Positions 1-11,862 of a stretch of DNA of 64,000 bases are shown here, in pieces (within the stretch, counting starts at the first letter, position 1; each line of letters begins with the position of its first letter). The notes under the pieces are model-generated. The model had not been told where the DNA came from and did not search any database. It saw only the letters and a program-made list of their open reading frames with translations. The stretch is from Melieria omissa (taxonomy: Eukaryota; Arthropoda; Insecta; Diptera; Ulidiidae): assembly GCA_963971225.1 (NCBI GenBank), contig OZ020268.1, forward strand, positions 108,530,830-108,594,829, written 5' to 3'. Made by a program: the position numbers and the translations under genes.

Positions 1-860
1 GCGTACGTTTTGCATGCTGACAACACATGTGGGCATAATTTCCTATGAGTGTTTTTTATTTTAGTATTTTGTAATTTCTTTCGAACAGTATCAGTGAGCA
101 GCCAGTAAAATTGGAAAAAATTTCTAGTGAATAAAAATTACCAAAAAAAAATACATTGCGACCTGTGAATGCAGTGAAAATACGTTTGACATAAGACTTG
201 AGACATGTTGCAAATGTTGGTAAAACATAAAAAAGTTTTTCAAAAAAAACCTTTACAAGTTTTTCTTGAAAACCCAACAACCTGTTACCCATTAAATGAC
301 ACAAAATGTCACAACAACTGCTAGTAACGGTTGTCAGCCAGCAACAACACTCGACATATGTGTCTTTAGTTGAAGCCGAAATTTATCGACTGACCTTAAT
401 GGATGCGAAAGCGTAATGCTCATTTTTCATATTTAATGATAATGTTGATGAGTTTTGAATGTCAATTTGATGTGCACTACAAAAATTCCGTAAGAATACA
501 ACTGACATGGCCAACTGTTGCCAGCGTCTGCGTTAAGGTGCCGCACGAAAATGATAAATGACCGCACACGGGCCTCTTGCCTAAAAAACAAAAACAACAA
601 ACAAGTGGCAAGACAGTAAATATGCGAGTAAAAACATGTTCAGCATGCAGCAGACCAAAAATGTTGGTAGCTGAATTTTAATGAATCTGTCGTTGAGAGT
701 TGCTTGAAAAGCTTTAAAACTGATTTTATAGCATTTGGCTGCGTAGTGTTGAATGTTACAACACAAACTAAACACATACGTATAAACAGATGTATATGCA
801 TATATGAGGTTGGTATGGTAGCTGAAGGTTATCTTGGAGAATAACTAAAGTTAACAATTA
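1..860. other. No gene recognised
   Basis: AT-rich unique-looking DNA with only short accidental reading frames. I see no domain, splice-bounded exon, RNA gene or clear repeat. Confidence 0.5.
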
Positions 861-1080
861 CTCTAATTTTCTATTTGAACTTTCAGTACTTTGAAATAGA
901 ATAAAAATCAAATGTATGAATTTACAGAATTTGCAGATCCAAAACATTTATGTTTTCTATACCTGACATATTTTGGTTCTGAAAGTTCAAAATAGAAATT
1001 TTAGTTAAAAAGAGACAATTTTCCTCATCGTTCCCTTTCATTTGATACCAATATCTTTATCATTGCGCAACTGCAAATAT
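861..1080 (-). repeat. Degenerate dispersed repeat with inverted arms
   Basis: The arm at 861-886 and the reverse complement of 979-1014 share the core TTTCTATTT-GAACTTTCAG, giving an imperfect hairpin. Read on the minus strand, about 960-1070 also aligns to 46530-46640 on the plus strand, sharing blocks such as GCAATGATRAAGAT and CTATTTTGAACTTTCAG. This looks like an old dispersed element; no terminal boundary or target duplication could be fixed. Confidence 0.45.
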
Positions 1081-1477
1081 TTAAACAAATCTTTGAATTG
1101 TGTATGTCCCTAATTCCCAGTAGTGAGCCTCACTGAGTCTCACTAAAGATTTCAAATGGTGATGAGTCCAAAAGATTTTCGATTCCTCTAATAGAGTGTT
1201 GGAATTATATTGCATTTTTAATTAACATTTTAGACAGCTTTTGTACTTTATAAAAAAATTTTTTCACTAGTTTAGCTCATATAAACCTGACAATCTCACT
1301 TCTGGGTTTACGTTACTTTTAAAATTCTGGAAACTTTAGGGTTAAAATTTACTTTGGGTTAAAAAATGAAAAACTGACTTTGCCAGGTTACTATAAATTA
1401 CCTCTTGTTTCACGTCTATATAAACATTTGGATGGGTCTCGACAAAAAAATTTGTTTTTCATACGGTGTAATAAATG
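1081..1477. other. No gene recognised
   Basis: AT-rich sequence between a degenerate repeat and the TTAA-flanked MITE. Nothing specific is seen. Confidence 0.5.
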
Positions 1478-1481
1478 TTAA

Positions 1482-2111
1482 CCCTTTGAAGCATACATTT
1501 TTCAGATAACTTTTTTTCAATGAAAATAGTCGCCCTGGGGGTTTTCGGGGTCGCTGATCACGAATATGTAATCAAATTTTTGAAATTCAGCAATCCAATA
1601 TGGCGGATCCAATATGGCGGACCGAATTAGTGAAACTTATTCACATCTGTATGAAAATTGGTATACGGAGGTTTTCGAGGTTGCTGATTACGAATTTGAT
1701 ATCAGATTACCGAAATTCAAAATAGCGGATCCAATATGGCCGACAGAATTAGTGAAAAAACCGAAAACCTCCGTATACCAATTTTCATACAGATGTGAAT
1801 AAGTTTCACTAATTCGGTCCGCCATATTGGATCCGCCATTTTGAATTTCGGTAATCTGATATCAAATTCGTAATCAGCAACCTCGAAAACCTCCGTATAC
1901 CAATTTTCATACAGATGTGAATAAGTTTCACTAATTCGGTCCGCCATATTGGATCCGCCATTTTGAATTTTGGTAATCTGATAATAAATTCGTGATCAGC
2001 GACCCCGAAAACCCCTGGACACCAATTTTTGTATCAATCTGTTAAAAACTTTTCAAGATAAGTGGTAGTATTCTAGGTGGGATATACGTCTTCCCACCGT
2101 GCTGCAAAGGG
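1482..2111. mobile_element. Palindromic TTAA-flanked MITE (piggyBac-type target site)
   Basis: The element is bounded by TTAA at 1478-1481 and 2112-2115, with ends CCCTTTGAAGCA and, reverse complemented, CCCTTTGCAGCA. TTAA duplication plus a CCC...GGG start is the signature of the piggyBac superfamily. Inside, a block of about 130 bp containing AATATGGCGGATCC and GGTATACGGAGG occurs once forward (about 1600-1750) and twice inverted (about 1757-1850 and 1890-1980). The whole therefore folds back on itself. The repeat makes near-identical 60-76 residue open frames appear on opposite strands; these are by-products of the palindrome, not genes. No transposase is present, so it would be non-autonomous. 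Confidence 0.8.
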
Positions 2112-2480
2112 TTAAGTTGGTATTTCCACTCAGTGCTTCATAACTTTGTCATTTTTTACAAATCTATTGATGTTAGGCTAAATATTTGCTTAAATAATAT
2201 ATATTTCATGTTGAATCTTAAGACCAGGGGAAATAATTTATTTAATCTATAAAAAATCATTCAAAAAAGTATGATATATGAAAATGATCGAAAAATGCAC
2301 TATTTTGCAACTTTAACCATCAGTTTCTTCCCAAAATCTGATCTAATTTGGACAATATATTATATATCCTTAAAAGACTAAGGTATTATCTTCTGCCCAT
2401 ATAAACTCTTAATCGTTTGTTTACCTCTTTACTGTTGGAGTTTCAAAAACATTTAAAATATGTTTGGAATTATTCGACAA

Positions 2481-3015
2481 GTAAAGTGCGTTCACCAAGT
2501 TTGGCCCATCAAATTTTATTTATTTATTTATTTAGCCAATGAACATACAAACTTTTAACCCTTTGTTTACCTCTAGATTTTCTTTAGATTTTCAAAATAA
2601 TTGAAAACAAATTTTTAATTATTTTTAAAAACAATTTAATTTTTGAAAACAAGTTCATCCCTTCATGATTTTTTTCATAGATCTTGTCAGACTTTGTTTT
2701 TCGAAAGTACGTGAAAGTGTGTGAAGTACGTTCACCAAGTTGGAAGTCAAAAAGACCCATCAAATTTTATTCCTCCATACAAACTTTTAACCCGTTGTTT
2801 ACCTCTTTGGGTTAAGATGATCAAAACAATTAACAGGTGTTTAATTATTTGAAATTTTTTTTTATTTAGTTTCATATCACAACTAAAAACAAGTTTTTAA
2901 TTCTTTTTAAAAAACAAGTTTTTTATTATTTATTTCAAATGTTTTCACCAATTTTAAAGATCCATCTGTTCATGATTTTTTGTATAAGTCTTGTCAGACT
3001 TTGTTTTTCGAAAAA
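2481..3015 (+). repeat. Direct duplication, units of about 230-290 bp
   Basis: Two diverged copies lie head to tail, about 2481-2711 and 2721-3015. Shared landmarks in order are GTTCACCAAGTT, CCCATCAAATTTTATT, CATACAAACTTTTAACCC, TTGTTTACCTCT, CATGATTTTTT and TTGTCAGACTTTGTTTTTCG. The second copy is longer because of an internal AT-rich expansion. No coding content is seen. Confidence 0.7.
2517..2540 (-). mobile_element. Possible ultra-short LINE 3' end insertion
   Basis: The first unit of the direct duplication carries a (TTTA)n run followed by GCCAAT that is missing from the second unit at the same place. Reverse complemented it reads ATTGGCTAAATAAATAAA, close to the 3' end of the LINE at 62538-62570 (GATTGGCTTAAATAAATAAA). 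It may be an extremely 5'-truncated insertion of that family. Simple-repeat growth is the alternative. Confidence 0.3.
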
Positions 3016-3118
3016 CTCAGAACTATGTGTCGACTTATTAGGTCTGTTTGGGAACGAATAATTTCTACGAATCTGTACAAATTTGTACAAATTTTTACTG
3101 GATCCTGTTTGTGTACGC

Positions 3119-3269
3119 CAGTGGCGGATCCAGGGGGTTGGGGTTTTGGGGGTTGAAATCCCCCGAAATATTTTGATCGACTATAAAACTACATACAAAT
3201 TAAGAGGCATTTTATAAATACTTTACTTTTTAAAACCCCCCCCGAAATATTTTTCTGAATTCGCGCCTG
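3119..3269. mobile_element. hAT-type MITE, 151 bp
   Basis: The 8-bp target duplication GTGTACGC is perfect at 3111-3118 and 3270-3277. The left end CAGTGGCGGATCC and the reverse-complemented right end CAGGCGCGAATTC form an imperfect terminal repeat beginning with CAG, as in hAT elements. Internal G-rich and C-rich tracts mirror each other (about 3133-3165 and 3234-3245). There is no coding capacity. It interrupts the element at 3041-4512 and so is younger than it. Confidence 0.85.
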
Positions 3270-3424
3270 GTGTACGCCAAATCTCCAGTAACGAGAGAGA
3301 AACTGAGAGCGTAAAGTGACAGTTTATTTCGTGAGAACTTGCAAGTTTTTACTGGAGAAATGTTCTCCAGTAACTTTTAGCCAGTAAGTAGAAGAACAAG
3401 AAAAACATATGACTGGCTGCCATA

Positions 3425-4054
3425 TCGCACACGCACAACAAAAGTGACACAACTCAAAATTTTTGATTTTTCAGGAAACGCAAAAAACTGGTTTTGAGCT
3501 AAATAAACATTTTTTTTTAAATAACGAATAGACCGTTCAGTGGAAAATCCTTACAGATTATGCTTTAGGATAAGTTGCAAAAATTTTTTTATTTTACACT
3601 AGAAAATCCAAAATTTTGAGTTGACTGTTTTGATGATATTTTAATTTAATTATTACCCAATTATTTTAAGTTATGTCACTTTTGCTGAGTTTTATAATTA
3701 TAAATGACAGTTAAAAAAAGGAAAGAAACATTTTGAAAATTCATAATTAATTTAATAATTAAAAATATATACATAAATTTTCAGAATTTTGCTTAAAATT
3801 AAATTCAACAAAAATGTATTTCGTCAAAAGTGACACAATTTGAGTTAGGACTCTTTTGCATTGAGCTGCAGCGATCAAATAGCATCAAACTTCTCACATG
3901 AAGAGAGAATTAACTGTATTTTTGCAACAGTTAACAACAACAAAATATACTGAGCTTTTGCTTATTGGTAGATTTATGCATTGTGCACAGTATTAACACA
4001 TAAACCCGAAAATGAGAAATTTTGAGTTGTGTCACTTTTGTATTGCGTGTGCGA
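3425..4054. mobile_element. TIR element, family 'TCGCACACGC', copy 1
   Basis: The left end TCGCACACGCAC followed by AACAAAAGTGACACAACTC is repeated inverted at the right end (about 4015-4054) with about two mismatches over some 37 bp. ATA flanks both sides, so a short duplication is possible but not certain. A GTGACACAA-type motif also recurs internally near 3830. Translations of the interior show no transposase. A second copy lies at 24879-26788. Confidence 0.75.
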
Positions 4055-4512
4055 ATATGATCGACTGCAAAGAAAAATAAGTTTTGTAAACAATGTGAGT
4101 AAAATGCAACCGGCAAAGAAATTGTGCGTTCGCGAGTCTGCCGACCAACAACCGTCTTGCTCAGCTTTACTTGCTGCAGCTGAGAGGAAAGAATCGTAGA
4201 TTGAGCCCAACGAACCATTTGCCTTTTGCATTAAATTTCTATTTGAAATGAATTTTTCGTACCGCTTCAAACCTCAAATGAAACTTTTAGATCAGCTGTT
4301 TCGTTCTTTAACCCTCCTGTTTACACACTTTTTACTGTGTATTGTGAGTGAGCCAAATACCAGTGGTGTAACCAAGAGTTAAAACTTGCAAATTCTTACA
4401 AATTGCTGTTGTTTACTTTTTGTGATAGTTTGATTTTAGAGAGCGTAAGCTGGCTTACTCTCCTGATATTTTTTACTGTATAATTTTTACTGGAAATCTT
4501 CCCAAACAGACC

Positions 4513-7309
4513 TATTTTTAATTTGGAGCGTTTTCAATCAGTTTAAAATCACTAGAACAATTAAATCACATTGGTTCCTATAGCACTTAAAGCCATATTT
4601 TGCCCCCTTAGACCCTGAATTTCAAAAAATCATATCTTAGTAGAGTATTTTTTAAAGGGGACCTAACATACAGTTCAAATTTCATGCTTGCGCTGAGCAA
4701 TGATGCATTTATCAGTAAGGACAAACAATTATAAGACGGTATCAACGACTTTAAGCAGTGTCTACGATAATTTTTACGAGTCCCATGATCACTGAAGCGC
4801 ATTTCAATAGCAACAGCCACATGTCGCACTCTCGTGTGCTGTCAACACTTAAGGGAAATGCATTGTTTGTGTTGCAATTAATTGAATTGTCATAGCAATT
4901 TAGCATAAACAGAAATTTCATTAGGCAAACGCAAATTTCGGCAATTATGTAGCGCAAATTTACCGAGTTGACTGATGCACACACACTCATATGTTGTCTG
5001 TGAATATTTACAAATATGCACTCAACTTGATGCAGCAACATTCATAGAGGAAGATTAAATGTTCGTTCCAAAGTCCCGAACATAAAAAACTATTAAACAA
5101 TCCACAATTTAATTACATATCCGCACCCTTCACAAATCCTAACAACATTTCAACATTTCATCATAATTTGTTGTTCATATTTTTGTTGTTGTGCTTTGGG
5201 GGCAGTCTGTCGGCGAGACTGCGACAGCCACAATGTGGTCGTGCAGCGGCAGGCGATTTCAACAGAATAGCTCAGTACCGTGCAAGGACAGCACACTAAA
5301 AAATTCACACGAAAACACGCCCAACGCTCGGCCCAGCCGGTGACCACAAATTTGTTAACATCAAAATTATATTTTATGCACGCCCCGACGAGCCAGTGGC
5401 CATGGCGAATAGGTATTTATGTACATACATATTTAAATTTAGGGCGATTTCGTGCAGCTCCTGTTCGGCATTGTTGGCTGCTCAGCACATTCTTTGGTCG
5501 TTATTAGTTTCTACGGCCATTTGTTCGATACATTCCGGCAGTCGTCCGCAACCACATTTCAGCTGCGGCGTTATGATATTTTCTTTGGCCATAAATTCTT
5601 CAATTTCAATTGCTCGAATACCTGCTTCACCTCACCTGGCGCCCTGAATTGGAATTCAGCAAATACCCCAATGCGGTCCCTTGCTGCTCGCTTTGCAGTC
5701 GCCTGGCGGTCGACGCACATTCGGCAGCTGCAAACTAAATAAAAATTCCTGAGACGTGGCCAAGTGTGCTCGACTACTCTCTTTCCAACTTCTTCTTCAA
5801 CAAGAGCTGCAAACAATAAACAACAACAATAACAGCAAAAAATAATTCAAATTGAAATTTTTATTAGAAATTAGTTTTGGTTATTAAGTCATAAATTACG
5901 CAGCTGCCAGCGTGTTTGTGTTGCTTGCAACAACAAAAAAACAATAATAACAAAATGAATAAACCAAAATTGCAAGCGTTGTAAAGTACGAAAAAAATCG
6001 GCAAATGGTTCGACTTCATAAAGACAAAGTCCTGTCGCAAATGCGCCGCCTCACTTGAGACTCTAAAATAATATTGTTGTAGTTTGTTGTTGTTGTTATT
6101 GTTATTGTTGCTACTGTTGCCGTTGCTTTGGTTGCCCATAAAAATGTGAAACTTTTTGATTGCTTGACCCATTAGCGCAAAAATTGTGAATATCGCCAAG
6201 AAAACAAATTTAAAACTTTTCATCAACACAAACACCATCACAACAACAACAATGCCAGCATCACTACAGTCAAAGCCATAGCAACAGCAACAGCAAAAAA
6301 ATTGTTAAAAGTTATTTGCATAAATTTCGTGCAAACTTTATCAAAGTTGCCACCAAGGCGCGCACAGTTGTTGCTCTCGTCCTCGCCAACGTGCAGCCGA
6401 GTGTGGCTCTCGCCTCGCGCAATATTTTTACAGAAAATTTAAGTCATTTTCGGCGCACACTTTTGTGCCGTCAACAGGTTTTCAGCCAAAAATGAATCGC
6501 GATCACTTTCCAGGTGAATTGTTGTCCGACAATGTAACATTGCAATGCACAACTCGACACGGCCCGTTTCGGCTTCAGTCCGTTCACACTCGCTGCGTTC
6601 GCTTGCAATTTCGCATTGTTTAATTTCAGTTATTAAATTATTGAGTTGAACGCGTTGCCGGCAACAAGGCGACTCATAAATATGGAAATATTGCACGTTG
6701 TTGTCGGCATTAAATGCAGCCGATTAAAAATGAATGCGCTACGGCAAACGAGTTGAAACTGCTGGCGGCAGGACATACCGTTGTGTGCAGGTTATACGAT
6801 CAATAAGGACCTTATTGATGCGCTGCTGAATATGAAAAAATTAAAACAAAACAACCGAAACTTCATGTCGGTAATTGTGTAATTTTTAATGAAAACTTAC
6901 ACGTTCGTTGTAGTTTTTGTTGTGAAAAAGAATTTTCCTTTTACTGCAAGTTACGGCAAGGAGCAAGGTATTTCTGATCAATTTCAAGTAATATCACCGA
7001 TTTGAATGGTAGACATGAGCACTGGGAATATTTCTTTGTAAGAAAAACTGAAAGGCTTTAATAAAAGTAAAAAAATGATGCCTCAGAATAAAATGACGGG
7101 TTTTTCATTGTGCATAAATTACATGTGGGCAACGATGCTGTCGGAAGGGGCGTGAAACTCATCAGAGACTATAATGACGCCTTGTGACATAGAAAACAAG
7201 TTTTGCTCCAAGCTGCTTACGCAAGGAGTACCTATACCGGCTGAATAAAAAATTCACATTTTTTCAAAAAAATCTAATAATTTCTTCTTAACACTCAATT
7301 ACGATTGCA
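4513..7309. other. No gene recognised
   Basis: Sequence of ordinary fly intergenic or intronic appearance. Several overlapping short open frames at 5280-5816 have no recognisable domain. CAA/GTT-type simple repeats occur near 6075-6115 and 6240-6295. No RNA gene, exon or transposon end could be supported. Confidence 0.5.
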
Positions 7310-7479
7310 ATTATATTCAAAATGGGAAAGTTAATGCGGTTTTTGCTTTGTAGAAACCCAAAAGTTGACAACGTCACAAATCCGATCGTATGGGGGACGC
7401 CCTCTGGTGGTGAATTTCTAAACCTTAATTAATTATGTATTTTTTGCACTCAAGAATCTTGGCGATCGCTGAATAAATC

Positions 7480-7835
7480 AATGAAATCGGTTCAGTAGTT
7501 TCTGAGATACGATGTTTTCTCGCTTACTTAACAACACCATTTGCAAGTGGGGAGCCAATGGTATAGAAAATGGTCAATTTTGTATGGCAGCCCCCTTAAG
7601 ACTTGGAGTTAACGAGTAGGTATGTTTGGAAGAAACATTCGGAAGAGAAAATAAATGGGTGTCGGTCATACATTTGATACATCTGGGGGCAACCTGGGAG
7701 CAATTGTAGCCAATTTTATAAAAACAACCATTTTGTATGGGAGCCCCATTCAGGGTTGGAGATAGGGGGTGAGTATGTTTGAAAGAAATATTCAGTAAGG
7801 AAAACTAGAGCGGTCGGTCATAAATGTTAACCCTC
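7480..7835 (+). repeat. Degenerate direct repeat, period about 155 bp
   Basis: Two diverged units, near 7556-7680 and 7705-7830, share ATTTTGTATGG, AGCCCC, TATGTTTG-AAGAAA and TCGGTCATA in the same order. Just upstream, 7479-7512 contains AATCGGTTCAGTAGTTTCTGAGAT, split here only to mark it as a motif; similar wording is common in the 3' parts of insect non-LTR elements, so this may be part of an old retroelement. The family is not assigned. Confidence 0.45.
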
Positions 7836-8048
7836 TAAGAGCAACTTCTGACCAGCTGTGCAGCAATTTGTCGAATTTCCCAGCTTTTTTGTGAACTTTG
7901 ACCTCGATGAGACGCCATTTAGCCCCACCCTTGCCCCAAAATTTTTTGGCTCACGCACTTTTTTACCAAACCTAATAAAATGAGAGGTTGCGAAGCATCG
8001 AAATCGAAAAATCGTGCACTAAATCCTAATCCTAACTAAATCTAATGT

Positions 8049-8102
8049 ACAGTAAAAGTGCTCAGTGGTTTCCTTTTCATGTAGATTGCTACACTTTCGA
8101 CA
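8049..8102 (-). pseudogene. LINE ORF2 C-terminal zinc-knuckle relic
   Basis: The minus strand encodes the 18-residue stretch CRKCSNLHEKETTEHFYC. The pattern C-x2-C ... E-T-x-E-H-x4-C resembles the cysteine/histidine motif at the C-terminus of ORF2 in R1/Jockey-like non-LTR retrotransposons. Upstream minus-strand sequence to about 8290 may belong to the same relic but is broken by stops and frameshifts. The identification rests on a short motif, so chance cannot be excluded. Confidence 0.4.
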
Positions 8103-9239
8103 GCTGATATTGTAAGGTATCATGGTTCATACAGCAATACAATTACGTATTTTCCAAGTCTCTTTATAGATTCCTTTCTTTCGTTCTGTTTTCATAAGGA
8201 GACCATTTGCTGGCCTATGTGGGAATTTTGTGGAATTTTTTTGTTCCCACTGATTTATTGATCCAAACTACAATATCCTCAATTATGATCGCAAAAAATC
8301 ATTTTTTTTTAAGACAAAATTCAATTGCAAAAGTCTGTGATTAATACTAAAGTCACTGCAGGAGCACTGAACTTTGGCAGAGCCAGCGCAAGCCATGCCA
8401 AGTCGGTGTGTTGTTGAACTTGAGACAGCAATTTTTGTATTTGTTCCAATTGAGCCACAGTTGTGAACCAACTTAGCGAGAACCAATGCAAGCAACCGGA
8501 AACCGGGTTTTAAACCAGCGCAAGCGAGGGAATTTGGTTTTTGTTGTAATTGAGCCAAAGTTACTAACGGTGATGTTATTGTGAGCTAATTGAGCTTCTA
8601 ACTGAGCATTCTTCGGATCATTTTGCAGATAGTTCTACTACTCGCGAGTAGCCATAAAAACGATGCTGCCTTATATTCGTATACGTGCCTCGGTGTCGCT
8701 ACTACTCGCAGAATGGACATCACTGTTATCAAAAAACAAAAATTTCGAAATTAACCAACTGAGACCTGCCTAAATGTTCTATTTGTTCTTCCATTTAGAA
8801 CTCCATTCATGCACCAAAGCGTCAATACTGCCATCCACTCGTCAAAGCATTGCTAAGATGAGATCATTCATTGTTGTATGACCGTTTAGTGGTGAGATTG
8901 ATTATACTTGAAAGGAAATAAGATAATAGAATGCAGGTTTCTAGTTAAATACAAACTAAAAATAAATGGTTTGTCGCATATTCGAGGAAATTTGCACAAT
9001 TTAAATCTTTATTACTTAAATATTTCAACTTTAGCTCGTTTGCTATTTGTCTTTTATCCAATTGATCAGTGGTGACAATTCCCCTACCTTCCTACCTACC
9101 TAGCTATATTTAACTTCTGATGCTGTGTACTTATAGAACTAACTGATTTAAACTGACGGTTTAAAAAAAAATATATATGAAACTATGTGATTCCTTGGTT
9201 CCCTCTCAATCGATCTATTTTTTCTTTTTTGTAATACAT
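8103..9239. other. No gene recognised
   Basis: No supported feature beyond possible remnants of the LINE relic at its left edge. Short open frames at 8283-8558 are unrecognised. Confidence 0.45.
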
Positions 9240-9252
9240 ATAATTTGACAAC

Positions 9253-9595
9253 CGCCGTAGCTGCCGTAGCTCAGCTGACTAGTGCGTTGGGCCGCGAGTC
9301 AAGACTCCGCGAGTTCAATACTCCGTTGTGTTAACACCGGAAAAGAAGAAAAACCTAAATTTTTCTTTCGGCGGCTGTCCTCTCAGCTGGAAATGGCAAA
9401 CTTCTGAGAGTAAAATTGCCGAAGAAAAAGCTCCCAGCTCGCCGTTCGGAATCGGCATAAAACTGTAGGTCCCTTCCAACCTTGTAAAAACATTCGCACG
9501 CACAACACGGTTGGTTGCGGGTAGCTGGGCCTTAGTCTCGTAATCGGGCTGTCGTGCCAGTCGTCGTGCCAGTCAAGAAGAAGAAAAAGAAGAAG
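9253..9595 (+). mobile_element. tRNA-derived SINE, copy 1
   Basis: A perfect 13-bp target duplication, ATAATTTGACAAC, lies at 9240-9252 and 9596-9608. The head reads like a tRNA: an A-box-like GTAGCTCAGCTGACTAG and a B-box-like GAGTTCAATAC. The body carries blocks shared with the copy at 47317-47640, including CTGTCCTCTCAGCTGGAA, GGCATAAAACTGTAGGTCCC and GGGCCTTAGTCTCG. It ends in a purine-rich AAGAAG tail. SINEs have no coding capacity and are mobilised by LINE proteins. Pol III transcription from the internal promoter is expected but not shown. Confidence 0.9.
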
Positions 9596-9608
9596 ATAAT
9601 TTGACAAC

Positions 9609-11862
9609 TGACAAAAAATTGAACAAGTTAAAGTAGAAAATGTGATCCAATCTTCAAAAATGCATTTCATAAACAAAATCTTTCTGATATAAGAAGCAAT
9701 TTTGGCCACTTCAACAGTTCCTCAACTAAATATGCTTGTAGGATGTTTTTTTGACTGTCAATGTGCTACATTAATCTATTATTTATTTACATCTAGAACG
9801 TAATTGTAACTAAAAAAATATATCATTGTATGGAAAATATGAAATGTCCAAATTTCAAGGTAAATAACAAAAAGTTCGTTGAAAGTTTTTTTGTTGTTTT
9901 GTTTGTTTGTTGCTATGTTTTGAGTATCCTTTATTGCTTTCCTTTGAATATTCACTCACAATTCTGCGAATTAAATCACAACTCGACTGGCAACTGAAAT
10001 CGCATCTGTGAACAACAAATTAAAGAACGCATTGAATTGCAAGCTGCGTCCACATGACAGCCGTTCATTCGGCTTCATTTGCAGGTGATCAAAGTTGAAT
10101 TTGTCAGCAGTTGCGAGCCGCTCGCATTTCTTGCTAATTAGCGTAATTAAACAAATGCCAACAAAGCACAGCCACCTTTGAGATTTACTCGTACACGGCT
10201 GAACAAGGACTTGTGTGCGCCTGTGTGTGTGAGTGTGAATGTGTTTAGCTGTCGCTGCCTGACATGACACACGCTGCAGCGCACATAATTTTGACACAAT
10301 TAATTTGTCCATCTTCGCATAGGCACCAGTTGGCATACTAAATGTTTGCCATACGCGCGCCGCTAGTTGGCGTGCATTGTGTGGTGGGCGGCCATTCGGC
10401 TGCTTGACTATTCAGCTGTGCCGGCAATTTGCATATTTGATTTAATTCAATTTGGTTGCTTCGGTAGCGACAGCAGCAACTGAGTCGCGGGACTAATTTG
10501 ATTGATTGCGTCGCGCTGCTCGATGCTTCTAATGAGGTGGCGTTGGTGTTGGTGTTGGTGTTGGCGTTGGCGGTGCGTCGTTTTGTAGGCGAATCGACTG
10601 AGTGGATGTGGTCAGAGTGTAGTTTGTATGAGCAGTTGATTATGGTCTCAAATATCTGTTAAGGTGGACATGATTTGTGGTTGCGTGGGTGCGTGAGAAT
10701 TTCAAGTAAATTTGTTAGGCGTTTCCGTTAAACTGTTTAATACAAATATGAACAGTCAAAAGTAGTTTTAACATTGAAATGCTCATGAAATTCTACATCA
10801 ATGATAGTTCCATATATTATGTTAAAACAGTGTTACCTGGTATTTTGAATAAATTTTTCGAAATCCAAACAAATACTTACAAGATGGCACATAAATAATC
10901 ACCTTACTAGAAGATTTAATGTTTGCAAATGGCGGACAATGTTTATTCTCTTTGACATTTGTGAATTAAACAGATTCTTCCACATCAACTTGTATCTCTT
11001 TACTATACAAATCGTCGCTGCAGAAAACGAATGTCGTATGTTCCATTGTATTGTATAAAAATAAAACTCCTCATGTGCCACAGTCAGAAAATCAATTTAC
11101 CAAGAAACACTGAAACCATCTTAAAGTCTTTAAAGTTTAAGGTTTAAACTTTAAACCTTCAACTTTTCAACTGTTGCGCCAGTCCCTATTAGCAGAGTCC
11201 GTGTGTAATGCATCTTCTTGAGTCCAAGCAGCAAACAACTGCATCTATTAGCAGCGACTTACATACTGACACACCCGGCAATTAGATGCGCACCATTTGC
11301 CCCGCAATTTTCCGTAAACATTCGCTGAGCCATTCAACCGGCAATGGCTCAACTGGTGCATAAATCATTTGGCAACCCTGTCATCGGTGCTGTCGTCACT
11401 CCATTTCTGCGCGTCGCTCATTAGACCATACAATAAATTAGCCCGTCTTTACGAAGCATAACAAAAACCCTTTGCCGCGACCAAAGAATCATGCAACGGT
11501 CAAAGGACAACACGCGCTAACAAGCAGAGCGTACCCGAGAACAAAAGTCAACGGATTACGACGGCGTGCAGCGAGTGCGACCGGAAGTGGGCGAATGTAC
11601 AGAAGTAAGTAAAATAATAAATGGCAACACCTTTTTATTCATTACGTCAGCTGCTGACAATGCAATCGGCAAAGCACTGGGCAGCTGTTGCGCCTCACTC
11701 GAAGACCGGTCTCTGCTTTAGTTTTTTTGTTTATTTTTTTGCAACAAATGACAAAATGTGGGCATAAAAAATGGGAAAGACTCAACAACAGACAGACAGG
11801 TAAACAGTGCAATGTGTAGTAAAAATATTAAAAAAAATACTGTAATTTATCTTAGCGGTTGG
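9609..11862. other. No gene recognised
   Basis: Ordinary-looking AT-rich sequence with GTTGGT-type simple repeats near 10535-10575 and a CACACA/GTGTGT stretch near 10210-10240. No exon or mobile element was recognised. Confidence 0.5.

Larger units (their letters stand above)
3041..4512. mobile_element. Inverted-repeat DNA transposon, host of two insertions
   Basis: The ends GGTCTGTTTGGGAA (3041-3054) and its reverse complement (4499-4512) are perfect 14-bp inverted repeats, each flanked by TA. Subterminal sequence includes ACTGG and TTTTTACTG blocks on both sides. Two other elements interrupt it, at 3119-3269 and 3425-4054. After removing them roughly 0.7 kb remains, with no recognisable transposase, so it is probably a non-autonomous member of an unassigned family with a TA target. 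Confidence 0.65.

Noticed and set aside
1614..1947. Near-identical 62 and 76 residue frames on opposite strands, as if a duplicated gene
   Set aside because: They result from the inverted block inside the TTAA MITE; there is no domain and no conservation evidence.
5280..5816. Cluster of overlapping 75-96 residue frames
   Set aside because: Open in several frames on both strands at once with no domain; typical of chance frames in a locally GC-richer patch.
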